From Castellaniella sp. MT123 (lineage in GTDB: Bacteria > Pseudomonadota > Gammaproteobacteria > Burkholderiales > Burkholderiaceae_B): a stretch of DNA of 64,000 bases. Made by a program: the position numbers and the translations under genes. The notes under the pieces were generated by a model that did no database searches, was not told where the DNA came from, and was given only the letters and a program-made list of their open reading frames with translations. The DNA is taken from the NCBI RefSeq assembly GCF_039614765.1, contig NZ_CP154879.1:1240001-1304000 (forward strand). The letters run 5' to 3'. This document shows, one piece after another, positions 9,607 through 17,574 of this stretch. Positions within the stretch are counted from its first letter, which is position 1; every line of letters begins with the position of its first letter.

Positions 9607-10356
9607 TCAGCCCGCCGCCGAAAGAATCGAATTGCCGCGCTCTTCGTTGGTGCTGGCGTTCTTGATCACTTGCATCTGCATCTCGAACTGGCGCGCATTG
9701 GAAATCATGGCCACCATGGCGGCCGCCGGATTGACGTTGCTTTTTTCCACAAACCCCGGCGCGATCTTCACGGCGGGGTCTGCCTGGGCCGGCTGACCGC
9801 CCGCCACACGGAACAGACCGTCATCGCCACGCACCAGCTGGTTCTTGGCCGGGTTGACCAGTTTCAGCTGCGCCAGCAACTGGATGTCGCGGGGATTGTC
9901 GCCCGCGCCCAGCGCGCTGATCTGGCCGTCGGTCGCAAACGTGATGCTGCCGCGGTCGGGGACTTCGATGGGGCCGCCCCCGTTGGAGAGCACCGGCAGG
10001 CCGGTCTGGGTGACCAGCTGGTTCTGCTGATTGACAGCGAATTCGCCCGCGCGGGTATAGGCTTCGCCCTGAGGTGTCTGGACCGCGAACCAGCCGTCGC
10101 CGGCGATCGCGGCATCCAGCGAATGGCCAGTCTCGACCATGGCGCCCTGGCCGAACTGGCTGCCGGGCGTGGACGCTACCGTGCTGACCCGTGTGGGTAA
10201 TTCGCCCGCTTGCGGCACGACCGGCACCGAGCGGTAGATGGCCATCTGTTCGCGGAAACCCGTCGTGGAGACATTGGCCATGTTGTTGCTGATGACCGAC
10301 TGCTGTTCCAGGATGCGGGCGGCGCCGTTGGACGCCGTGTAGAGAATGCGATCCAT
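9607..10356 (-). CDS. flgF: Proximal rod protein FlgF
   Basis: Proximal rod subunit, 249 residues from ATG 10354-10356 (MDRILYTASNGAARILEQQS). VISNNMANVSTTGFREQM is the rod signature, and AMVAMISNARQFEMQMQVIK is the C-terminal helix. The frame is open further upstream inside flgE, but the MDR start matches the family and leaves 14 bases to the flgE stop. The C-terminal tail after the helix (NEERGNSILSAAG) is normal for FlgF. Confidence 0.96.
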   Translation of the reverse strand: MDRILYTASNGAARILEQQSVISNNMANVSTTGFREQMAIYRSVPVVPQAGELPTRVSTVASTPGSQFGQGAMVETGHSLDAAIAGDGWFAVQTPQGEAYTRAGEFAVNQQNQLVTQTGLPVLSNGGGPIEVPDRGSITFATDGQISALGAGDNPRDIQLLAQLKLVNPAKNQLVRGDDGLFRVAGGQPAQADPAVKIAPGFVEKSNVNPAAAMVAMISNARQFEMQMQVIKNASTNEERGNSILSAAG

Positions 10357-10370
10357 ACCGTTTCGCCGCG

Positions 10371-11600
10371 TTAGCGCATGGCCATCAGCGTCTGCATGAT
10401 CTGGTCCTGCGTCTTGATCGTCTGGGCATTGGCCTGATAGGTGCGCTGGGCAATAATCATGTTGACCAGTTCCTGCGACATGTCCACGTTGGACTCTTCC
10501 ACCGCCTGGCCCTTGATGGTGGCCATGCCGTTGACGCCGGGCGTGCCCAGCAGGGGCTGACCGGAATTGGCGGTTTCCGCCCAGGCATTGCCGCCCACGG
10601 GCTGCAGGCCTTGCAGGTTGTTGAAATCCGCCAGGGCGACGAAGCCCATGACCTGCTTGGCCCCATTGGTGTAATTGGCCACGACGGAGCCATCGGTACC
10701 GATCGAGGTGCTGGCATATTCGCCGGAGGCATAGCCGTCCTGGATGAAATTGGTCGTATAGCCGCCGGAAAACTGGGTCGAGCCATCGTAAGAAACGGTT
10801 GCCGTCAGCGGATTGGCCCCTGACGTGGCAGGAAGGGTAGCAAGGGTGAAGCTCGCGGACGCCGGAACGATGGTGTCCAGGGCGCCGGACGGCTTGAAAT
10901 TCAGGGTAGCAGTGCCCACACTCGCGGGGCCCGTGCCGTCGTCCCACAGATAGGTAACCTGCCACGTATTGGGAGCTGTCTTCTGATAGACCTGATCGAT
11001 CCGGTGGGCAATCCCCAGCGAATCGTAGACGGTCGTCGGAAACGACGTCGAATAAGTGGACGATTGCGTCAGATCTGGTGGTGTAACCAACGGAGAAATG
11101 ATCGGCGCGCTGGCATCCAGGTTCAACTTGTCGGTCACCAAGGTCGTGGCCTTCGGGCTCATGTTGCCCAGCGGCACGGTCAGTCCGACTTGGGTACCCA
11201 GGATCGGCTTGGGGGGTGTGGCCGACATGTCGGCCTTGTAGCCCATCAGCTGCTGGCCCTGGGCATTAACAATATTGCTGTCCTTGTCGGCGAAGAACTG
11301 GCCGTTGCGGGTATACAGTATGTTGCCGCCATCGGGCTGCCGCACGACGAAGAGCCCTTTGGCGCCATCGATGGCCATGTCGAACTGATTGCCGGTCGTC
11401 GATACCGTACCGGTCGTGAACCGCTGGTTGATGGAGGCCAGCTGCACACCCAGGCCCACGCGTGAATTGGCGTAGACGTCGGAAAAGGTGGCGGACCCGG
11501 ACTTGAAGCCCACGGTGCCGGAGTTGGCGATGTTGTTGCCGATGACATCCAGGTTTTGCGAGGCGGCATTCAGACCGCTCAGACCTTGACCGAAACCCAT
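10371..11600 (-). CDS. flgE: Flagellar hook protein FlgE
   Basis: Main hook subunit, 409 residues. The N-terminus MGFGQGLSGLNAASQNLDVI with GNNIANSGTVGFKSG, and the C-terminus QELVNMIIAQRTYQANAQTI, are characteristic. The hypervariable middle is rich in Thr, Ser and Gly. It follows flgD by 75 bases, with no obvious terminator between them. Confidence 0.97.
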   Translation of the reverse strand: MGFGQGLSGLNAASQNLDVIGNNIANSGTVGFKSGSATFSDVYANSRVGLGVQLASINQRFTTGTVSTTGNQFDMAIDGAKGLFVVRQPDGGNILYTRNGQFFADKDSNIVNAQGQQLMGYKADMSATPPKPILGTQVGLTVPLGNMSPKATTLVTDKLNLDASAPIISPLVTPPDLTQSSTYSTSFPTTVYDSLGIAHRIDQVYQKTAPNTWQVTYLWDDGTGPASVGTATLNFKPSGALDTIVPASASFTLATLPATSGANPLTATVSYDGSTQFSGGYTTNFIQDGYASGEYASTSIGTDGSVVANYTNGAKQVMGFVALADFNNLQGLQPVGGNAWAETANSGQPLLGTPGVNGMATIKGQAVEESNVDMSQELVNMIIAQRTYQANAQTIKTQDQIMQTLMAMR

Positions 11601-11675
11601 GAGATTGACCTCTTTCAGTGCGTACTGCGTTGATTCGGGCTGAAACGGCGCGGCTATCGCGCGCCGCCCCGGAAA

Positions 11676-12353
11676 TTACATGACCTGCCGGATGTCCAGC
11701 AGGGAAATCTTGTCGCCCAGCGCCAGATTCAGCTTCAGGCCGCTGGTCGTATAGGCGGTACTGCTGACGTGACCGTAGGTCAGCGCCTGGGCCGACACCG
11801 GTTTGCCGCTGGCATCGGCGGCATCGATCGATACCGTATAAGCGCCCTTGGGCACAGTGGCGCCGGTCATGTCCTTCCCGTCCCAGGCCAATGGATAGAC
11901 ACCCGCGTCCTGGGCGCCGAGTTCCGTCGTGTAAACGACATTGCCGCCGACGTCCCGAATGGTGACCGTGGCCTTGGTTGCGGCCGACATCAGGTCGATG
12001 CCAAAAGCCGTGGCAACGCCGTCCGCACCGACGGAGACCTTGTCCCCCGGGTAGAGGATGTCTTTGCCAATCAGACCAGCGGCCTGCAGGGACTGGGACA
12101 TATCCATCTGGCCTGACAAGGCCAACAGGGTATTGTTGAGCTGCTGGATGCCGTTGACCGTGGACAGCTGCGCAATCTGCGACGTGACCTGGGCATTGTC
12201 CATCGGGTTGAGCGGGTCCTGATTGCGCAACTGCGTCACCAGCAGGGTCAGGAACTGGCTCTGCGTACCGGACATCAGACTGCTGGTCTGCGCTCCGGCC
12301 AAGGCGGCAGCGGCGCTGGGGTCGGTGCTGGAGACGTCGGAGACGGAAGCCAT
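11676..12353 (-). CDS. flgD: Hook capping / hook assembly protein FlgD
   Basis: Scaffold that caps the growing hook and is absent from the finished flagellum. It has 225 residues with the conserved N-terminal block FLTLLVTQLRNQDPLNPMDN and a C-terminal Ig-like/tudor part (VTIRDVGGNVVYTTELG, YPLAWDGKDMTG). It lies directly between flgC and flgE, 11 bases after flgC. Confidence 0.96.
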   Translation of the reverse strand: MASVSDVSSTDPSAAAALAGAQTSSLMSGTQSQFLTLLVTQLRNQDPLNPMDNAQVTSQIAQLSTVNGIQQLNNTLLALSGQMDMSQSLQAAGLIGKDILYPGDKVSVGADGVATAFGIDLMSAATKATVTIRDVGGNVVYTTELGAQDAGVYPLAWDGKDMTGATVPKGAYTVSIDAADASGKPVSAQALTYGHVSSTAYTTSGLKLNLALGDKISLLDIRQVM

Positions 12354-12364
12354 GGCAAATATCC

Positions 12365-12772
12365 TTATTGACCTAGGGTAAGGGTCTTGGCCATGAGAGA
12401 TTTGGCCGTGTTGATGACTTCGACGTTGGCCTGGTACGAACGCGAAGCCGAGATCATGTTGACGGTTTCAGCAACCACATCGACGTTGGGCAAGGTCACG
12501 TAGCCCTTGGCGTCGGCCAGGGGGTTGCCCGGATCGTACTGCACGCGCGGCGGTGCGTTGCTTTCCACCACGGACGCGACCCGCACGCCGCCGACTGCCT
12601 CGGACTGTGCCGATGGCGTCATCTGGAACACCACGTGGCGCGCCTTGTAGGGCTGGCCATCGGGGCCTGCGGCGCTGTCGGCGTTGGCGATGTTGCTGGC
12701 CGACACGTTCATGCGCTGGGACTGGGACGCCAGCGCGGAGCCGGCGATCTGAAAGACACTGAAAGTGGACAT
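12365..12772 (-). CDS. flgC: Proximal rod protein FlgC
   Basis: Proximal rod subunit, 135 residues, the usual length. [17 protein letters not shown] is the N-terminal rod signature, and [20 protein letters not shown] the C-terminal assembly helix. It follows flgB by 24 bases and is the second gene of the operon. Confidence 0.97.
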   Translation of the reverse strand: MSTFSVFQIAGSALASQSQRMNVSASNIANADSAAGPDGQPYKARHVVFQMTPSAQSEAVGGVRVASVVESNAPPRVQYDPGNPLADAKGYVTLPNVDVVAETVNMISASRSYQANVEVINTAKSLMAKTLTLGQ

Positions 12773-12796
12773 GGGATCTGTCGAGTTCCGAAGCGT

Positions 12797-13210
12797 TTAC
12801 TGCTGCATCGCGGCCAGCAGGGATTTGATGCGCCCGTTGAGCACCTGCAGGTTGGTCTGATAGCGCATGGTGTTGTCGGCGAACTGGACCCGCTCGGCGT
12901 CCATTTCGACGGTGTTGCCGTCCAGACTGGGCTGCGATGGCGTTCGATACAATTCCTGAGCGGGGCCACTGGTATGGGCACTGGCGGGAATGTGACGCGA
13001 CGAGGTCAGCGTCAGGGATGTGTCCGGCAGGCGCGGCAGACCGCCCTCGCCCATCGCCTCGCGCAGCGTGGCATTGAAATCGATGTCGCGCGCCTTGTAG
13101 TTGGGCGTGTCGGCATTGGCGATGTTGGTCGCCAGGATTTCCTGGCGCTGCTGACGTAGGGACAGGGCTTTCTGGTAGAACTCGAAGTCTCTGCCGATTC
13201 GATCGATCAT
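12797..13210 (-). CDS. flgB: Proximal rod protein FlgB
   Basis: First structural gene of the rod-hook operon. From ATG 13208-13210 (MIDRIGRDFEFYQKALSLRQ) it has 137 residues, the normal FlgB size, with QEILATNIANADTPNYKARD as rod signature and an assembly helix ending in NGRIKSLLAAMQQ. The frame is open further upstream, but that extension would run into the flgA control region. It is divergent from flgA; the 263-base gap should hold the FlhDC-dependent class II promoters of both units, although I could not place an FlhDC box. Confidence 0.95.
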   Translation of the reverse strand: MIDRIGRDFEFYQKALSLRQQRQEILATNIANADTPNYKARDIDFNATLREAMGEGGLPRLPDTSLTLTSSRHIPASAHTSGPAQELYRTPSQPSLDGNTVEMDAERVQFADNTMRYQTNLQVLNGRIKSLLAAMQQ

Positions 13211-13473
13211 GGCGTGTCGTGCAATTCGGTGAATGGGGTACGCATCCACCGGGCACCAAATGATCCCTGACCATTCGCGGTTTGAGCGCACAACAGCATC
13301 GTAAGGGCTGGCACGGTTCCATAAAGACTCAAACAAAGCGGGGTTTGAAGTCCTATTCAGACAATGCAGTCAATCCTGAGGCCGGCCGGGGAAGCCGGGC
13401 ATCAGCCAGAGACACGCCGACATCCAACGCGACGCAAGGTTGCGGGCCACCCTGGTCCGGGCCTTCTTCTACA
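13211..13473. promoter_or_regulatory. Divergent flgB / flgA intergenic control region
   Basis: 263 bases between the divergent flgB and flgA starts. It contains a TACAAT hexamer just before flgA and a TGGCAC at 13309-13314 that lacks a matching TTGC, so no sigma-54 promoter is claimed. No sigma-28 promoter was found here. Both units are expected class II operons under FlhDC; the operator itself was not identified. Confidence 0.45.
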
Positions 13474-14295
13474 ATGGCCCATATGCCCATGATCACGCTC
13501 TCACTTCCGTTTCAGGCCCGGCACCGCACCCCGCGGCGGCTAGACCCTACGCCGCGATCGCGCATCGGTGCACCGGGACACGCCGCACCATTCAGGGGCG
13601 CATGGTGCGTGGCCGCCTGCCTGATGGCGGCGCTGCCAGCGGTCTCGACAGCCCAGGTCCGCGCGCCTGCACCTCAGGTTCAGGATCCAGCCGCGGTCAT
13701 CGCACAGGTCGAATCCCTGATCCGGGACCAGGCCGCGTCGTATCCCGGTTCGGTCACCGTCGCGGTCGATGCGCCCAGGCTGAACAACCAGCCCCCTTGT
13801 GACAAATTCGAGGCTTTCCTGGCAGGTTCCGGCGGCCTGCAGCCGCGCACCCCGGTCGGCGTGCGTTGCCTGGCTCCCCAGCCCTGGACGGTCTATCTGC
13901 AGACCAGCGTCCAGATCATGGGCCGCTATTACGTGGCCAGCCACGTGATCGAACGCGGCAGCGTCATCGGCCCTGCGGATCTCGACGCCCGCGAAGGCGA
14001 TCTGCTGCGGCTACGCCGCGTCATCAGCGACCCCGGGCGGATCGTCGGCTGGATCGCCAACCGCCGCCTGCGCGCTGGCGGCGCCATCGAAGCCAGCGCC
14101 TTGCGGGATCCAAACGCGATTGAGCGCGGGCAGCAGGTCCGCACCGTGGCTCGGGGAATCGGCTTCGAGGCCTCGGGCGAAGGCCAGGCGCTGGAATCCG
14201 GCGGCCCGGGTGCCCGCATCCAGGTCCGTACGCCCAATGGTCAGATCATCACCGGCACGGTGATCGACGCCCATACCGTTCAGGTTATGATGTAA
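13474..14295 (+). CDS. flgA: Flagellar P-ring assembly chaperone FlgA
   Basis: Periplasmic chaperone for P-ring (FlgI) assembly. The start could be ATG 13474, 13483 or 13489. A hydrophobic signal segment (WCVAACLMAALPAVSTAQV) leads into a SAF/antifreeze-like domain with GRYYVASHVIERGSVIGPAD and the C-terminal QTV-type end (GQIITGTVIDAHTVQVMM). It is about 272 residues, slightly long because of the extended n-region. It is transcribed away from flgB and followed by flgM and flgN. Confidence 0.93.
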   Translation: MAHMPMITLSLPFQARHRTPRRLDPTPRSRIGAPGHAAPFRGAWCVAACLMAALPAVSTAQVRAPAPQVQDPAAVIAQVESLIRDQAASYPGSVTVAVDAPRLNNQPPCDKFEAFLAGSGGLQPRTPVGVRCLAPQPWTVYLQTSVQIMGRYYVASHVIERGSVIGPADLDAREGDLLRLRRVISDPGRIVGWIANRRLRAGGAIEASALRDPNAIERGQQVRTVARGIGFEASGEGQALESGGPGARIQVRTPNGQIITGTVIDAHTVQVMM

Positions 14296-14308
14296 GTCGG
14301 CGTCCCCC

Positions 14309-14335
14309 TAAAGATTTCGCCATGCCGGTCGTAAC
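14309..14335 (+). promoter_or_regulatory. Candidate sigma-28 promoter for flgMN
   Basis: TAAAGATT (7/8 to the FliA -35) is followed, 15 bases after TAAA, by GTCGTAAC, only 4/8 to GCCGATAA but 6/8 to the -10 of the flgK promoter in this window. The position, 45 bases before flgM, matches the class III flgM promoter known from enterics. It is clearly weaker than the flgK site. Confidence 0.35.
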
Positions 14336-14380
14336 CAGGGATGCACCATATGACCCTGTCCTTTCACCCGGAGACGAGCC

Positions 14381-14665
14381 TTGAAAGTCAATTCCACTTC
14401 GCCCAACCCCCTGCTCGGTGGGGTGACCGGGGGTACGCGCAGTGAAAACGCCTCGCATGCCGCATCCGTGGCCGGTGGCAGCGGGCCGAAAGTTGATCTC
14501 AGCCCGGCAGCCCGCCACTTGGCGGCCCTGAATGACAGCGACGCGGACGTCCAGGCGGAACGGGTACGTCAGATTCGCGACGCACTGGCGTCCGGTCAAC
14601 TGACGATCGATCCGGGCCGTATCGCCGACGGCCTGCTGGCCAGCGTGCGCGAATTGCTAAAATAG
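14381..14665 (+). CDS. flgM: Anti-sigma-28 factor FlgM
   Basis: Binds and inhibits FliA (sigma-28) until the hook is complete, then is exported. It has 94 residues from a TTG start (TTG AAA GTC AAT). The C-terminal half VDLSPAARHLAALN and ERVRQIRDALASGQLTIDPG is the conserved sigma-binding part; the N-terminus is low complexity, as usual for this disordered protein. GGAG lies about 8 bases before the TTG. It is followed by flgN. Confidence 0.93.
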   Translation: MKVNSTSPNPLLGGVTGGTRSENASHAASVAGGSGPKVDLSPAARHLAALNDSDADVQAERVRQIRDALASGQLTIDPGRIADGLLASVRELLK

Positions 14666-14736
14666 GGCTGCCACGCGGCGGGCATTTCTTGGTCCAGCCG
14701 ATTGGCGACCTCGATGTTTTGCCGGAATCTCCTGCC

Positions 14737-15171
14737 ATGAGCCATATCGATGCCCTGCTCCAGTGCGTGGACGAACAGTCCGAGCTACTGAACGACTTCA
14801 TCCAGACGCTGGAAGCCGAAGGCGCCATGCTGCTGGAAACGCCCTCGAACGAAGCGCTGGGCACCCTGACCACCCGGAAAAACGATTACGCGCGCCGCCT
14901 GGGTGAACTGGACCAGGCGCGTGCCGCAGCCCTGTCCGGGCTGGGTCACGCCGATGATCGCGCCGGCATCGATGCCGCCTGCGAAGCGCACCCCGACCTG
15001 CGTCCCGTTTTCGACGCCCTGTTCGCGCGCGCCGAACAGGCCAGCACCCTGAATCAGGCCAATGGCCAGATCCTGAAATCCTTCATGGATCACAACCAGC
15101 AGGCGCTGGACACTTTGCGCACGCTGATGGGCAAGGATCTGTACGACGCCCGGGGGCGGCTGTCGCGGTAA
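14737..15171 (+). CDS. flgN: Flagellar export chaperone FlgN
   Basis: Cytoplasmic chaperone for the junction proteins FlgK and FlgL. From ATG 14737 it has 144 residues and is nearly all helical with heptad character; NQANGQILKSFMDHNQQALD is the conserved C-terminal FlgN segment. The frame is open from GTG at 14689, but ATG 14737 behind GGAATCTCC fits better. It is the last gene of flgAMN and converges on flhF. Confidence 0.9.
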   Translation: MSHIDALLQCVDEQSELLNDFIQTLEAEGAMLLETPSNEALGTLTTRKNDYARRLGELDQARAAALSGLGHADDRAGIDAACEAHPDLRPVFDALFARAEQASTLNQANGQILKSFMDHNQQALDTLRTLMGKDLYDARGRLSR

Positions 15172-15225
15172 GACCCCGCAGTCTCCAACACCCCAGAGTG
15201 CTGTGCTGTGAATCCGTACCGCACC

Positions 15226-17574
15226 CTAAACCGCCAGCAATTCCTTCAACGCGTACAGCTTCAATAAGCCGGCAGGCGACTGGCGGGCCGACAGCTGCTC
15301 GGCCCCCAACATGCGGGCGACGACGTGCGCAGCCGGCGCCAGTGCCGGATCCTGCACCAGCCGCCAGGCGGCCAACCCGAGCTGGGCAGCCAGCACCGCG
15401 CGGTCGAGCAAGGGTTCGCGGCCCTGCGCATCCGCCAGCCATGACGCGGCCAGACGCCAAGCGGCATGGCATTCCTGGCGCAGCACGAGCGCCGCTGCGA
15501 TCCGATCCGCAGGCGCATCACCCGCCTGGCCCACCAATGCATGCCAGACACGCACAATGTGGCCATCCTGGGGATCGACGGCCCGCAGGCAGAACAGACG
15601 AACACCCAAGGGAGGCTCACCGCGCGTACGCAGCTCGGCGGCCCCCAGGCCCGCCCACCAGGCCACGCCCGTCCCGGCCAGGCCGGACGGGGTGAGCAGA
15701 TAGGCAAAGACATCGCCCGGCAGCGGCTTGAAGACCAGCCGCTGGGCTGACGCCGAGACCACGCTGGCCTCGTCTTCCTGGTAAATGCGGGTACGCGCGC
15801 CGCAGGCGGAGATCCACTGGAATCCTTGTCGGTCGAGGTCCCGCAGCAGCGCCTGGCTGCCGCCTTCGAAGACGTGCCAGGGGGCGGGATCCGGGCCTTC
15901 GGATTCGAGCCCGACCTGATGGCGCAGTACCTCGATGGCCGAAGGCGCAACCGACTGGGCGCCCTGCGGGCCGTACCAGCCATCGGCCATGCCCACCTGC
16001 TGGGTGCCCGCGGCCAGCGGCCGGCAACGGCCGTCGAACCAGGCCGTCGCTGACCAGGCGCCGCGCCGCCCTTGCCAGGACAAGGCCTGGCGATCATGCA
16101 CGATCAGGGGAGGCTCGGATTCTTCGAGGCCTGTCCGTGCGACCCGCCGCAGATGGTCGATGGCATCCACCGCGGCCGGAAGATCCCCGGCGGATCGGCT
16201 ATGCCAGAGGTCGTAGCCTTCGGACAGCACGGGATCCTCGTCCAGCAGGGCGACGGCGGCACGCAGCTGTTCCAGCCCCAGGGAATCGCCCTGCGCCGAC
16301 TGGGTCAGCAGCTGCGGCAACAGCACCTGCTGACGCCGCCGCCCGGCAATGGCATCCGCGCTTTCCACAGGCTGTGTGATCGACATCAACGCGGCCAGAT
16401 CCGCCTCGGAGGGGGCGAACTGGGTGCGGGCGGACTGCATGGGCGCAAGCGCCCGGTCCACGAGTTCGGTTGCGGTCAGGAACTGCAGATTTTCGGGGAC
16501 TTTTTGCCCATCGGACACATAGTGGATCGGCAATCGGTAGCGGATGGTGGTGTCCAGCACCGCCCCCAGGCAGGCGGCTTCATCGATCTTGGTGATGATG
16601 CAGCCGCGCAGCGGCGTGCCACCGTCACGAACATACGAACGGGCGACTTCGTCCAACGTATCCCCATGGCTGGAGGCGTTCAGGGCCAACAACCGCTCGA
16701 CCCGGCGGCCGGCGCCCGCCAGCAGGGCGGCCTGGTCCGTGACATAGCGGTCGCGCTGACTGATCCCGACGTTGTCGATCAACACCGTCTGATCGGGGCG
16801 GACCGTCTGCAGGACCCGCCGCAATTCATGCACGTCCTGGACGACGTGCACCGGCACACGCATCATCTGCCCGTAGATCTTCAACTGCTCGTGCGCGCCG
16901 ATCCGGTAAGTGTCGGTGGTCAGGAGCACCAGGCTGTCCGGACCTGCGCGCCGCACACAGCGGGCCGCGAGCTTCGCAATCGTGGTGGTCTTGCCAACCC
17001 CCGTGGGGCCGACCAGGGCCAGGGCAAGCCCGGGCTGCCACAGGGCGTCCTCGGAGGCCAGGACCGGCAGGTGCTTGACGAGTTCGCCGCGCGCCCACTG
17101 CAGGGCAGCCCGTGTGCCACTGAGTTCCGGCATGCTCTTGAGCATGGCGCGCAGCAGCGTGGTGCTGAAACCAAAACGCAGCAGTCCCTGAAAGAGCGTG
17201 ACCGCCTGCGGCGAACGGCGCAATTGATTGCCCCACAGCAGCTCGTCGATCCGGCTTTCGAGGGAACCCTTCAGGTCGTCGATCGCGCCCATCAGGCCAT
17301 CGCCTGGCGCGACCGCCGGCGTCGGCGACCGGGCGGGTGCCGACACGGACGCCGCAGGAGCCGTGGGAACGGCGGCCGGCGCGGACGGCACCGACACGGG
17401 GGTCCGTGCGGCGATCTGGTCATGATCGGGCAGCGAGGTCGGATCCGTGGCGAGGATTTCGACCCCGCCATTGACCCGCTTGCTGGAAATGATGAGGGCA
17501 TCCGCGCCCAGCGCCAGACGAACCTGGCGCATGGCCTCGCGATTGGTGGCCCCGAAAAAGCGACTGATGTTCAC
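15226..17574 (-). CDS. flhF: Flagellar SRP-like GTPase FlhF with long C-terminal extension
   Basis: SRP-family GTPase that helps place and assemble polar flagella. The start is GTG, overlapping the flhA stop in a GTGA. The N-terminal B domain begins NISRFFGATNREAMRQVRLA, followed by a Pro/Ala linker (about 55-95). The NG domain spans about 185-375: P-loop GPTGVGKTTT at 189-198, TTDTYRIGAHEQLKIYGQ, G3 as DNVG at 267-270 (usually DTAG), and TKIDEAACLG. About 400 further residues follow with no motif I recognise, making the protein 782 residues against roughly 370-550 in well-known FlhF proteins. No FlhG/FleN partner gene follows; the next gene is convergent flgN. Confidence 0.9.
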   Translation of the reverse strand: MNISRFFGATNREAMRQVRLALGADALIISSKRVNGGVEILATDPTSLPDHDQIAARTPVSVPSAPAAVPTAPAASVSAPARSPTPAVAPGDGLMGAIDDLKGSLESRIDELLWGNQLRRSPQAVTLFQGLLRFGFSTTLLRAMLKSMPELSGTRAALQWARGELVKHLPVLASEDALWQPGLALALVGPTGVGKTTTIAKLAARCVRRAGPDSLVLLTTDTYRIGAHEQLKIYGQMMRVPVHVVQDVHELRRVLQTVRPDQTVLIDNVGISQRDRYVTDQAALLAGAGRRVERLLALNASSHGDTLDEVARSYVRDGGTPLRGCIITKIDEAACLGAVLDTTIRYRLPIHYVSDGQKVPENLQFLTATELVDRALAPMQSARTQFAPSEADLAALMSITQPVESADAIAGRRRQQVLLPQLLTQSAQGDSLGLEQLRAAVALLDEDPVLSEGYDLWHSRSAGDLPAAVDAIDHLRRVARTGLEESEPPLIVHDRQALSWQGRRGAWSATAWFDGRCRPLAAGTQQVGMADGWYGPQGAQSVAPSAIEVLRHQVGLESEGPDPAPWHVFEGGSQALLRDLDRQGFQWISACGARTRIYQEDEASVVSASAQRLVFKPLPGDVFAYLLTPSGLAGTGVAWWAGLGAAELRTRGEPPLGVRLFCLRAVDPQDGHIVRVWHALVGQAGDAPADRIAAALVLRQECHAAWRLAASWLADAQGREPLLDRAVLAAQLGLAAWRLVQDPALAPAAHVVARMLGAEQLSARQSPAGLLKLYALKELLAV

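Noticed and set aside
13309-13324. TGGCAC as half of a sigma-54 promoter between flgB and flgA.
   Set aside because: The -12 element TTGC is missing at the required distance.
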